Part shown: positions 53,001-64,000 of the stretch, piece by piece
Numbering within the stretch: the stretch's first letter is position 1
Layout: every line of letters begins with the position of its first letter
Origin: Larix kaempferi
Lineage: Eukaryota; Streptophyta; Pinopsida; Pinales; Pinaceae
Assembly: GCA_027924585.1 (NCBI GenBank)
Contig: BSBM01002101.1
Span: forward strand, 62,001 to 126,000
Direction: 5' to 3'
DNA length: 64,000 nucleotides
Position numbers and translations under genes: made by a program
The notes under the pieces: generated by a model
Seen by the model: only the letters and a program-made list of their open reading frames with translations
Database searches by the model: none
What the model was told of the DNA's origin: nothing

Positions 53001-56000
53001 ACAAGCGTCCATGCCAACTTTCATGACGTTTCGAGCTTTTTTCTCCCCCTTTAACCCCAAGACCAGCGAAAACGCACGGTCGAGTTTCGACTTTGACCAA
53101 CTTCTCGGAATTAAAAATTTAGAATCGATTCGGATGACCCATTTGTAGACATGCACGCACAACAACTTTCATGACGTTACGAGCTAATTTCACACCCTTT
53201 AAGCCCAATTCTAGAGAAAACGCATGATCCAGTTTCAACTTTGACCACCTTCTTCGAATTGAAATTTGAGAATAGTTTTAGATGTCCCATTGGTAGACAA
53301 GCATCCACACAAACTTTGTGACGTTCCGAGCTATTTTCTCTCCCTTTAAGCCCAAGTCTAGCGAAAACGCACGGACGATTTTCGACTTTCAACAACTTCT
53401 CGGAATTGAAAATTGAGCATAGATTTGGATGTCCCATTGGTAAACAAGTGCGCACACCAACTTTCATGACGTTCCGAGGTATTTTCCCACCCTTTAATCC
53501 CAAGTCTAGCGAAAATGCATGGTCGCCTTACGGCTTTGACCTACTTCTAGGAATTTAAAACGTAGAATAGATTTGGATGTCCCATTTGTAGACATGCGCG
53601 CACAACACATTTCGTGATGCTACGAGCTAATTTCACACCCTTTAAACTCAAGTCTAGTGAAAACACATTGTGGCATTTCGACCTTGACCAACTTCACGGA
53701 ATCGAAAATTGAGCATAGATTTGGATGTCCCGTTGGTAAACAAGTGTGCACGCCAACTTTCGTGACGTTCCGAGCTATTTTCCAACCCTTTAAGCCCAAG
53801 TCTAGCGTAAACGCATGGTCGCGTTTCAACTTTGACTAACTTCTCAGAATTGAAATTTGAGAATAGATTTGGATGTCCCATTGGTAGACAAGCGTCCACA
53901 CCAACGTTCGTGAAATTTCGAGCTATTTTTCCTGCTTTAAGCCAAACTCTAGAGAAAACGCGCGGTCGAATTTCAACTCTGACCAACTTCTCGGAATTGA
54001 AATTTGAGAATATTTTTGGATGTCACACTGGTAGAAAAGCGTCCACACCAACTTTCGTAATGTTCCGAGCTATTTTCTACCCCTTTAAGCCTAAGTCTGG
54101 CGAAAACGCAGGGTCGAGTTTCGGCTTTGACCAACTTCTTGGAATTGAAATTTGAGAATAGATTTGGATATCCCATTGGTAGACAAGCATGCACACCAAC
54201 TTTCATGACGTTTCGAGCTATTTTCTCCCCATTTAATCCCAAGTCTAGCGAAAACGCACGGTCGCATTTTGGGCTTTGATGTACTTCTCGGAATTGAAAT
54301 TTGAGAATAAATTTGGATGCCGCATTGGTAGAGGAGCGCGTACGCCAACTTTCGTGACGTTCTGAGCTATTTTCTCAACATTTAAGCCCAAGTCTAGCGA
54401 AAATGCACAGTCGCGTTTCGGCTTTGACCTACTTCTCGGAGTTGAAATTTGAGAATAAATTTGGATGCCCCATTCGTAGACAAGTGCATATGCCAACTTT
54501 CGTGATATTCCCGGCTATTTTCTCACCCTTTAAGCTGAAGTCTAACGAAAATGCACGGTCGTGTTTCGGACTTGACCAACTTCTCAGAATTTAAATTTGA
54601 GAATAGATATGGATGCCCCATTGGTAGACAAGCATGCACGCCAACTTTCATGACGTTCCGAGCTATTTTCTCCCCCTTTAAGCCCAAGTCTAGCGAAACC
54701 GCACGTTCGATTTTCAACTTTGACCAACTTCTTGGAATTTAAATTTGAGAATAGTTTTGAATGTCTGATTGGTAGACAGACGTCCACGCCAACTTTTGTA
54801 ACGTTCGAGCTTTTTTCTCCCCCTTTAACCCCAAGCCTAGCGAAAACGCACGGTCGATTTTCATCTTTCACTAACTTCTCGGAATTGAAAATTGAGCATA
54901 GATTTGGATGTCCCGTTGGTAGACAAGTGCGCACGCCAACTTTCGTGATGTTCCGAGCTATTTTCCCACCCTTTAATCCCAAGTCTATTGAAAACGCAAA
55001 GTTGAGTTTCAACTTTGAACACCTTCTCGGAATTGAAATTTTAGAATAGTTTTGGATGTCCCATTGGTAGACAAGTGTCCATGCCAACTTTCGTGACGTT
55101 CCGAGCTATTTTCTCCCCATTTAAGCCCATGTCTGGCGAAAACACACGGTCGAGTTTCGACTTTGACCAACTTCGCGGAATTGAAAATTGAGTAGAGATT
55201 TGGATGTCCCATTGGTAGATAAGTGCGCAAGCCAACTTTCGTGACGTTCCGAGATATTTTCCCACCCTTTAATCCCAAGTCTAGCAAAAACGCACGGTCG
55301 AGTTTCAACTTTGACTAACTTGTCGGAATTCAAATTTGAGAATAGATTTGGATGTCCCATTGGTAGATAAGCATCCACGCCAACTTTCGTGACGTTTCGA
55401 GCTTTTTTCTCCCCCTTTAAGACCAAGTCTAGCGAAAACGCACGGTCGAGTTTCGACTTTCACCAACTTCTCAGAATTGAAAATTGAGCATAGATTTGGA
55501 TGTCCCGTTGATAGAAAAGTGTGCACGCCAACTTTCGTAACGTTCTGAGCTATTTTCCAACCCTTTAATCCCAAGTCTATCGAAAACGCACGGTCATGTT
55601 TAAACTTTGACCAAGTTCTCGGAATTGAAATTTGAGCATAGTTTTGGATGTCCCATTGGTAGACAAGCGTGCATGCCAACTTTCGTGACATTCCGAGCTA
55701 TTTTCCACCCCTTTAATCCCAAGTCTAGCCTAAACGCACGGTCGAGTTTCAACTTTTACCAACTTCGCGGAATTGAAAATTGAGCATAGATTTGGATGTC
55801 CCATTGGTAGAAAAGTGTCCATGCTAGCTTTCATGACGTTCCGAGTTGTTTTCTCCGCCTTTAAGGCCAAGTCTAGTGAATAAGCACTGTCGAGGTTCGA
55901 CTTTGACGAACTTCACGCAATTGAAAATTGAGCATAAATTTGGATGTCCCGTTGGTAGAAAAGTGTGCACGCCAACTTTCGTGACCCTCCAAGCTATTTT

Positions 56001-59000
56001 CCCACCCTTTAAGCCCAAGTCTAGCGAAAATGCAGAGTTGAGTTTCGACTTTCACCAACTTCTTGGAATTGAAAATTGAGCACAGATTTGGATGTCCTAT
56101 TGGTAGACAAATGCGCACGCCAACTTTCGTGACGTTCCAAGCTATTTTTGCGCCCTTTAATTCCAAGTCTAGCGAAAAAAGCATTGTCGAGTTTCAACTT
56201 TGACCAACTTCTTGGAATTGAAATTTGAGAATAGTTTTGGATGTCCCACTGGTAGACAAGCGTCCATGCCAACTTTCATGACGTTCCAAGCTATTTTCTC
56301 CCCCATTAAGCCCAACTCTAGTGAAAACGTACGGTCGAGTTTCGACTTTCACCAACTTCTCGGAATTGAAAATTGAGCATAGATTTGGATGTCCAATTTG
56401 TAGACATGCACGCACAGCAACTTTCGTGATGCTACAAGCTAATTTAACACCCTTTAAGCTCAAGTCTAGCAAAAACGCATGATGGCATTTTGACTTTGAA
56501 AAACTTATTGGAATTGAAATTTGAGAATAGATTTGGATGTCCCATTGGTAAACAAGCGTGCACGCCAAATTTGGTGAGGTTTCGAGTTATTTTCTCTCCC
56601 TTTAATGCCAAGTCTAGTGAAGACGCACGATCGAGTTTCAACTTTGACCAACTTCTTGGAATTGAAATTTGAGCATAGATTTGTATGTCCCGTTGGTAGA
56701 CAAGTGCGCACGCCAACTTTCGTTACATTCCGAGCTATTTTCTTCCCCTTTAAGCCAAACTCTAGAGAAAATGCGCAGTCGAGTTTCAACTTTGACTAAC
56801 TTCTCGGAATTGAAATTTGAGAATTGATTTGGATGTCACATTGTTAGACAAGCGTCCACGCCAACTTTCGTGACGTTGCGAGTTTCGACTTTCACCAACT
56901 TCTCGGAATTGAAAATTGAGCATAGATTTAGATTTCCCGTTGGTAGACAAGTGCGCACACCAACTTTCATGACGTTCCGACGTATTTTCCCACATTTTAA
57001 GCCCAGGTCTAGCGAAAACGCACAGTGGAGTTTCGACTTTCACCAACTTCTCGAAATTGAAATTTGAGAATAGTTTTGGATGTCCCATTGGTAGAAAAGT
57101 GTCCACACCAACTTTCGTGACATTTCGAGCTATTTTATCCCCCCTTTAAGCACAACTCTAGAGAAAACGCACGGTCCCGTTTCGGCTTTGACCAACTTCT
57201 CGGAATTGAAAACTGAGAATAGATTTGGATGTCCTTGTAGACATGCCCACACAGCAACTTTTGTGACGTTACGAGCTAATTTCACACCCTTTAAACTCAA
57301 GTCTAGCGAAAACGCATGGTGGCATTTCGACCTTGATCAACTTCTCGGAATTGGAAATTGAGCACATATTTGGATGTACCATTGGTAGACAAGTGCGCAC
57401 ACCAACTTTCGTGACATTCCAAGCTATTTTCCCGCCTTTTAATTCCAAGTCTAGCGAAAAAAGCATGCTCGAGCTTCGACTTTCACCAACTTCTCGGAAT
57501 TGAAAATTGAGCATAGATTTGGATGTCCCATTTGTAGACATGCGTGCACGGCAACTTTCGTGACGCTACGAGCTAATTTCACACCCTTTAAGCTCAAGTC
57601 TAGCGAAAACGCATGGTGGCATTTCGAATTTGACCAACTTCTTGGAATTGAAATTTGAGAATAGATTTGAAAGTCACATTGTTAGACAAGCATCCACGCC
57701 AACTTTCATAACGTTTCGAGCTTTTTTCTCCCCCTTTAAGCCCAAGTCTAGCGAAAACGCACGGATGAGTTTCGACTTTCACCAACTTCTCAAAATTTAA
57801 AATAGAGCATGTATTTGGATGTCCCGTTGGTAGACAAGTGCGCACGCCAACTTCCTTCACATTCCGAGCTATTTTCCTACCTTTTAAGCCCAAGTCTAGC
57901 GAAAACGCACGGTCGAGTTTCAACTTTAACCAACTTCTCGGAATTGAAATTTGAGAATAGTTTTGGATGTCTTATTGGTAGACAAGCGTCCACACCAACT
58001 TTCGTCACATTCTGAGCTATTTTATCCCCCTTTAAGCCCAACTCTAGAGAAAACGCACGGTCGCGTTTCGTCTTTGACCTACTTCTCGGAATTGAAAACT
58101 GAGAAAAGATTTGGATGTCCCATTTTCTAACATGCGTGGACAACAACTTTCGTGACGTTACGAGCTAATTTCACACCCTTTAAGCTCAAGTCTAACGAAA
58201 ATTTTGACTTTGACCAACTTCTGGGAATTGAAATTTGAGAATAGATTTGGATGTCTCGTTGGTAGACAAGTGCGCATGCCAACTTTCGTGATGTTCCGAG
58301 CTATTTTCCCACCCTTTAAGCCCAAGTCTAGCGAAAACACATGGTCGAGTTTCAACTTTGACCAATTTCCCGAAATTGAAATTTGAGAATAGTTTTGGAT
58401 GTCCCATTGGTAAACAAGCATCCATGCCAACTTTCGTGACGTGCCGACCTATTTTCTGCCCCATTAAGCCCAACTCTAGTGAAAACGTACGGTCGAGTTT
58501 CGAATTTCACCAACTTCTCCGAATTGAAAATTGAGCATAGATTTGGATGTCCCATTTGTAGACATGCGCACACAGCAAAATTCATGACGTTACGAGCTAA
58601 TTTCACACCCTTTAAGCTCAAGTCTAGCGAAAACACATGGTGGCATTTCGACTTTGACCAACTTCTGGGAATTGAAATTTGAGAATAGATTTGGATGTCC
58701 CGTTGGTAGACAAGTGTGCACGCCAACGTTCGTGACGTTACGAGCTAATTTCACACCCTTTAAGCTCAAGTCTAGAGAAAACGCATGGTGGCGTTTCGAC
58801 TTTGACCAAGTTCTGGGAATTGAAATTTGCGAATAGATTTGGATGTCCCGTTGGTAGACAAGTGCCCATGCCAACTTTCATGATGTTCCAAGGTATTTTA
58901 TCCCCCTTTAAGCCCAAGTCTAGAGAAAACGCACGGCCGCGTTTCGGGTTTGACCTACTTCTCGGAATTGAAAATTGAGAATAGATTCGGACGTCCCATT

Positions 59001-59999
59001 TGTAGACTGGTGTGCACACCAACTTTCGTGACGTTCCAAGCTATTTTTTCACCCTTTAAGCTCAAGCCTAGCAAAAACGCACGGTCGATTTTCGACATTC
59101 ACCAACTTCTCGAAATTGAAAATTGAGCATTGATTTGGATTTCCCATTGGTAGACAAGTGCGCACGCCAACGCTCATGACGTTCCGAGCTATTTTCCCAC
59201 CCTTTAAGCTTAAGTCTAGCGAAAACGAATGGTGGCGTTTCGACTTTGACCAAGTTCTGGGAATTGAAATTTGAGAATAGATTTGGATGTCCCGTTGGTA
59301 GACAAGTGCCCATGCCAACGTTCGGGACGTTCCGAGGTATTTTCTCGCCCTTTAAGCCCAACTCTAGAGAAAACGCACGATCGCGTTTCGGGTTTGACCT
59401 GCTTCTCGGAATTGAAAATCGGGAATAGATTTGGATGTCCCATTTGTAGACATGCGTGCAAAGCAAATTTCGTGACGTTATGAGCTAATTTCACACCCTG
59501 TAAGCTAAAGTCTAGCGAAAACATATGGTGGCGTTTCGACTTTGACCAACCTATGGGAATTGAAAATTAAGAATAGATTTAGATGTCCCATTGGTAGACA
59601 AGCGTCCACGCCAACTTTCATGATGTTTCGAGCTTTGTTCTCCCCCTTTAAGCCCAAGTCTACTGAAAACACACGGTCGAATTTCGACTTTCACCAAATT
59701 CTTGGAATTGAAAATTGAGCATAGATTTGGATTTCCCGTTGGTAGAAAAGTGTGCACGCCAACGTTCGCGATGTTCTGAGCTATTTTACCACCCTTTAAG
59801 CCCAAGTCTAGCGAAAACACACTGTCGAGGTTTGACTTCGACGAACTTTGCTGAATGGAAAATTGAGCGTAGATTTGGATGTCCCGTTGGTAGACAAGTC
59901 CGCACGCCAACTTTCGTGATGTTCCGAGCTATTTTCCCACCCTTTAATCCCAAGTCTAGCGAAAACGCACGGTCGAGTTTCAACTTTGACCACCTTCTC
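50001..59999 (+). repeat. HOR copy 6 (complete, 9,999 bp)
   Basis: Same monomer order and reference length. The private differences seen are A at 53665 (G elsewhere, a CpG site) and G at 57811 (A elsewhere). It shares G at 56607 with copy 4, and has A at 53904 and A at 59115. Confidence 0.96.
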
Positions 60000-62900
60000 G
60001 GAATTGAAATTTGAGAATAGTTTTGGATGTCCCATTGGTAGACAAGCGTCCATGCCAACTTTCCTGATGTTCCGAACTATTTTCTCCCCCTTTAAGCCCA
60101 AGTCTAGCGAAAACGGACGGTTGAGTTTTGACTTTGAACAACTTCACGGAATTGAAAATTGAGCATAGATTTGGATGTCCCATTGGTAGACAAGTGCGCA
60201 TGCCAACTTTCATGGTGTTCCGAGCTATTTTCCCGCCCTATAATCCCAAGTCTAGCAAAAAAAGCATGGTCGATTTTCAACTTTGCCAACTTCTCGGAAT
60301 TGAAATTTGAGAATAGTTTTGGATGTCCCATTGGTAGACAAGCGTCCATGCCAACTTTCGTGACGTTTCGAGCTATTTTCTCCCCCTTTAAGCCCAAGTT
60401 TAGTGAAAACGAACGGTCGAGTTTCAACTTTGACCAACTTCTTGGAATTGAAATTTGAGAATAGTTTTGGATGTCCCATTGGTAGACAAGTGTCCACACC
60501 AACTTTCATCACATTTCGAGCTATTTTATCCCCCTTTAAGCCCAACTCTACTGAAAACACACGGTCGCGTTTCGGCTTTGACCTACTTCTCGGAATTGAA
60601 AATTGAGAATAGATTTGGATGTCCCATTTGTGGACATGCGTACACAACAACTTTCGTGACGTTACGAGCTAATTTCACACCCTTTAAGCTCAAGTCTAGC
60701 GAAAAATCACGGTCGAGTTTCAACTTTGACCAACTTCCCGGAATTTAAATTTGAGAATAGTTTGGGATGTCCCATTGGTAGACAAGCGTCCACACCAACT
60801 TCCGTGACGTTCCGACCTATTTTCTGCCCCATTAAGCCCAACTCTAGTGAAAACGTATGGTCGAGTTTTGACTTTCACCAACTTCTCGGAATTAAAAATT
60901 GAGCATATATTTGGATGTCCCATTTGTAGACATGCACGCACAACAAATTTCGTGACGTTAAGAGCTAATTTCACACCCTTTAAGCTCAAGTGTAGTGAAA
61001 ACGCATGGTGGCATTTCGACTTTGACCAACTTCTTGAATTGAAATTTGAGAATAGATTTGGATGTACCGTTGGTAGACAAGTGCGCACGCCAACTTTCGT
61101 GACGTTTTGAGTTATTTACCCACCCTTTAAGCCCAAGTCTAGCAAAAACGCAGGATCGAGTTTCAACTTTGACCAACTTCTTGGAATTGAAGTTTGAGAA
61201 TAGATTTGGATGTCCCATTGGTAGACAAGCGTCCATGCCAACTTTCGTGACGTTTCGAGCTATTTTCTCCTCCTTTAATCCCAAGTCTAGCGAAAACGCA
61301 CGGTCGAGTTTCGACTTTGACCAGCTTCGCGGAATTGAAAATTGAGCATAGATTTGGATTCCCTGTTGGTCGACAACTGCACACGCCAACTTTCGTGATG
61401 TTCCGAGAAATTCTCCACCCTTTAAGGCTAAGTCTAGCAAAAACGCACGGTCGAGTTTCGGCTTTGACCAACTTCTCGGAATTGAAATTTGAGAATAGAT
61501 TTGGATATCCCATAGGTAGACAACCGTGCACGCCAACTTTCGTGATGTTCTGAGCTATTTTATTCCCCTTTATGCCCAACACTAGAGAAAACGCACGGTT
61601 GCATTTCGGCTTTGACCTACTTCTCGGAATTGAAAATTGAGAATAGATTTGGATGTCCCATTTGTAGACATGCGCGCACAGCAACGTTCGTGACGTTCCG
61701 AGCTATTTTCTCCCCCTTTAAGACCAACTCTAGCGAAAACGCACGATCAAGTTTCAACTTTGACCAACTTCTCAGAATTGAAATTTGAGAATAGTTTTGG
61801 ATGTCCCATTGGTAGACAAGTGTCCACACGAACTTTCGTGACATTCCGAGCTATTTTCTCCCCCTTTAAGCCCAACTCTAGAGAAAACGCACGGTCTCGT
61901 TTCGGCTTTGACCTACTTCTCGGAATTGAAAATTGAGAATCGATTTGGATGTCCCATTTGTAGACATGCGCGCACAGCAACTTTCATGACGTTCCGAGCT
62001 ATTTTCTCCCCCTTTATGCACAACTCTAGAGAAAACGCACGATCAAGTTTCAACTTTGACCAACTTTTCGGAATTGAAATTTGAGAATATTTTTGGATGT
62101 CCCATTGGTAGACAAGCGTCCACACCAACTTTCGTGACGTTACGAGCTAATTTCACACCCTTTAAGCTCAAGCCTAGAGAAAACTCATGGTGGCGTTTTG
62201 ACTTTGACCAACTTCTCGTAATTGAAAATTGAGCATAGATTTGGATGTACCGTTGGTAGACAAGTGCGCATGCCAACTTTCGTTACGTTCTGAGCTATTT
62301 TCTCACCCTTTAAGCCCAAGTCTAGCGAAAAAACACGGTCGAGTTTCAACTTTGACCAACTTCTCGAAATTGAAATTCAAGAATAGTTTTGGATGTCCTA
62401 TTGGTAGACAAGCGTCCACAGCAACTTTCGTGACATTCCGAGCTATTTTCTCCCCCTTTATGCCCAAGTCTAGAGAAAACACACGTTCAAGTTTCGACTT
62501 TGACGAACTTCACGGAATTCAAAATTAAGCATAGATTTGGATGTTCCGTTGGTAGACAAGTGAGCACGCCAACTTTCGTGACTTTTCGAGCTATTTTCCC
62601 ACCCTTTAAGCCCAAGTCTAGCGTAAACGCACGGTTGCGTTTCAACTTTGAGCAGCTTCTCCGAATTGAATTGTGAGAATAGATTTGGATGTCCCATTTG
62701 TAGACAAGCGTCCATGCCAACTTTCGTGACGTTTCGATCTATTTTCTCCCCCTTTAATCCCAAGTATAGCAAAAACGCACCATCGAGTTTCGACTTTGAC
62801 CAAATTCACCAAATTGAAAATTGAGCATAAATTTGGATGTCCCGTTGGTAGACAAGTGCGCACGCCAACTTTCGTGATGTTCCAAGCTATTTTCTCACCG

Positions 62901-64000
62901 TTTAAGCCCAAGTCTAGCAAAAACGCATATTCGATTTTCAACTTTTACCAACTTCTCGAAATTTAAATTTGAGAATAGATTTGGATGTCCCATTGGTAGA
63001 CAAGCGTCCATGCCAACTTTCATGACGTTTCGAGCTTTTTTCTCCCCCTTTAACCCCAAGACCAGCGAAAACGCACGGTCGAGTTTCGACTTTGACCAAC
63101 TTCTCGGAATTAAAAATTTAGAATCGATTCGGATGACCCATTTGTAGACATGCACGCACAACAACTTTCATGACGTTACGAGCTAATTTCACACCCTTTA
63201 AGCCCAATTCTAGAGAAAACGCATGATCCAGTTTCAACTTTGACCACCTTCTTCGAATTGAAATTTGAGAATAGTTTTAGATGTCCCATTGGTAGACAAG
63301 CATCCACACAAACTTTGTGACGTTCCGAGCTATTTTCTCTCCCTTTAAGCCCAAGTCTAGCGAAAACGCACGGACGATTTTCGACTTTCAACAACTTCTC
63401 GGAATTGAAAATTGAGCATAGATTTGGATGTCCCATTGGTAAACAAGTGCGCACACCAACTTTCATGACGTTCCGAGGTATTTTCCCACCCTTTAATCCC
63501 AAGTCTAGCGAAAATGCATGGTCGCCTTACGGCTTTGACCTACTTCTAGGAATTTAAAACGTAGAATAGATTTGGATGTCCCATTTGTAGACATGCGCGC
63601 ACAACACATTTCGTGATGCTACGAGCTAATTTCACACCCTTTAAACTCAAGTCTAGTGAAAACGCATTGTGGCATTTCGACCTTGACCAACTTCACGGAA
63701 TCGAAAATTGAGCATAGATTTGGATGTCCCGTTGGTAAACAAGTGTGCACGCCAACTTTCGTGACGTTCCGAGCTATTTTCCAACCCTTTAAGCCCAAGT
63801 CTAGCGTAAACGCATGGTCGCGTTTCAACTTTGACTAACTTCTCAGAATTGAAATTTGAGAATAGATTTGGATGTCCCATTGGTAGACAAGCGTCCACAC
63901 CAACGTTCGTGAAATTTCGAGCTATTTTTCCTGCTTTAAGCCAAACTCTAGAGAAAACGCGCGGTCGAATTTCAACTCTGACCAACTTCTCGGAATTGAA
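60000..64000 (+). repeat. HOR copy 7 (partial, monomers 1-27 plus 9 bases)
   Basis: The window edge truncates this copy at 4,001 bp. Monomers 1 to 27 are complete and monomer 28 begins at 63992. It has A at 63903, as in copies 2, 3 and 6. No private difference was noticed. The array evidently continues beyond 64000. Confidence 0.95.

Larger units (their letters stand above)
1..64000 (+). repeat. Satellite DNA array, ~148-bp monomers in a 68-monomer higher-order repeat
   Basis: The whole window is a continuous head-to-tail tandem array. The anchor ggatgt (or a one-base variant) recurs every 148 bp, with rare intervals of 147, 149, 145, 136 and 99 bp. A typical monomer begins ggaattgaaa, passes through gatttggatgtccc, ggtagacaag, caactttcgtgacgtt, cgagctatttt, ctttaagcccaagtctagcg and aaaacgcacgg, and ends gactttgaccaacttctc. 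Its GC content, from a hand-built consensus, is in the mid-forties percent. Every monomer is in the same orientation, with no insertion of unrelated sequence. On top of the monomer period the sequence repeats almost exactly every 9,999 bp. The family is not one I recognise. It differs in length from human alpha satellite (171 bp) and Arabidopsis CEN180 (~178 bp). A centromeric role is inferred only from scale and organisation. Confidence 0.98.

Noticed and set aside
1-64000. Several hundred open reading frames of 60-192 codons, many of them similar to one another, as a repeat-protein gene family.
   Set aside because: They occur on both strands and in overlapping frames of the same satellite. 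The 148-bp period shifts frame at every monomer, so one DNA motif yields three unrelated peptides. Single-base indels in copy 5 truncate or swap them (for example the 132-codon frame at 108-506 is 92 codons in copy 5). I saw no recognisable domain, and codon structure is not favoured over the DNA consensus.
1-64000. A CRISPR array or other repeat-spacer system.
   Set aside because: There are no unique spacers. The whole 148-bp unit is repeated, with no short conserved repeat between variable spacers and no associated genes.
1-64000. A known family such as human alpha satellite, Arabidopsis CEN180 or the rice and maize centromere repeats.
   Set aside because: Monomer length and sequence do not fit those I know. 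A database search of one monomer would settle it; I could not run one.
1-64000. The near-perfect 9,999-bp repetition as an assembly artefact (one unit copied by the assembler).
   Set aside because: Copies carry private substitutions and shared variants in different combinations, which simple copying would not create. Copy number still needs read support, and the copy 5 indels remain suspect.
1-64000. tRNA, rRNA, ribosomal spacer or telomeric repeats.
   Set aside because: No cloverleaf-like segment, rRNA-like conserved stretch or short telomere motif was seen. Every region is accounted for by the monomer.

Overview
This window holds no genes that I can support. All 64,000 bases are one uninterrupted head-to-tail satellite DNA array. 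The basic monomer is about 148 bp, and all monomers lie in the same orientation. The window starts 3 bases before a monomer boundary and ends 9 bases into another, so the array continues beyond both edges. Satellite DNA of this size and order, with a monomer close to the length of nucleosome-core DNA, points to a eukaryotic chromosome, most plausibly a centromeric or pericentromeric region of a plant or animal. I do not recognise the monomer family and cannot name the organism.

The array has two levels. At the lower level, monomers differ clearly from one another; a hand comparison of monomers 1 and 3 gives about a dozen differences in 148 bp. They fall into two main 5'-end types that tend to alternate: type 1 reads ggaattgaaatttgagaata and type 2 reads ggaattgaaaattgagcata. 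Several further subfamilies exist. At the upper level, 68 successive monomers form a higher-order repeat (HOR) of 9,999 bp. It is present six times in full (from 4, 10003, 20002, 30001, 40000 and 50001) and once in part (60000-64000, monomers 1-27 plus 9 bases). That gives 435 complete monomers in the window. The sixty-eight monomer positions were located by hand in the first copy. Any two HOR copies differ at only a handful of the roughly 10,000 positions.

Within each HOR there are landmark monomers: a 99-bp monomer with a 49-bp deletion (m47), a 136-bp monomer (m56), a 145-bp monomer (m50), a run of seven type-1 monomers containing a divergent subfamily (m27-m33), a nested three-monomer duplication (m60-m65) and a 14-bp perfect palindrome (m62). 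All full copies share them, so they predate HOR amplification. Copy-specific differences are few. Copy 5 (10,001 bp) alone carries four single-base homopolymer indels. Three variants are shared among copies, and two of them occur in all four combinations, which suggests exchange or gene conversion between HOR copies.

The many open reading frames of 60-192 codons come from the low stop-codon density of the repeat. They lie on both strands and in overlapping frames, the 148-bp period is not a multiple of three, and single-base indels break them in copy 5. I report none as a gene. I saw no transposon, tRNA, rRNA, CRISPR array or inverted block.
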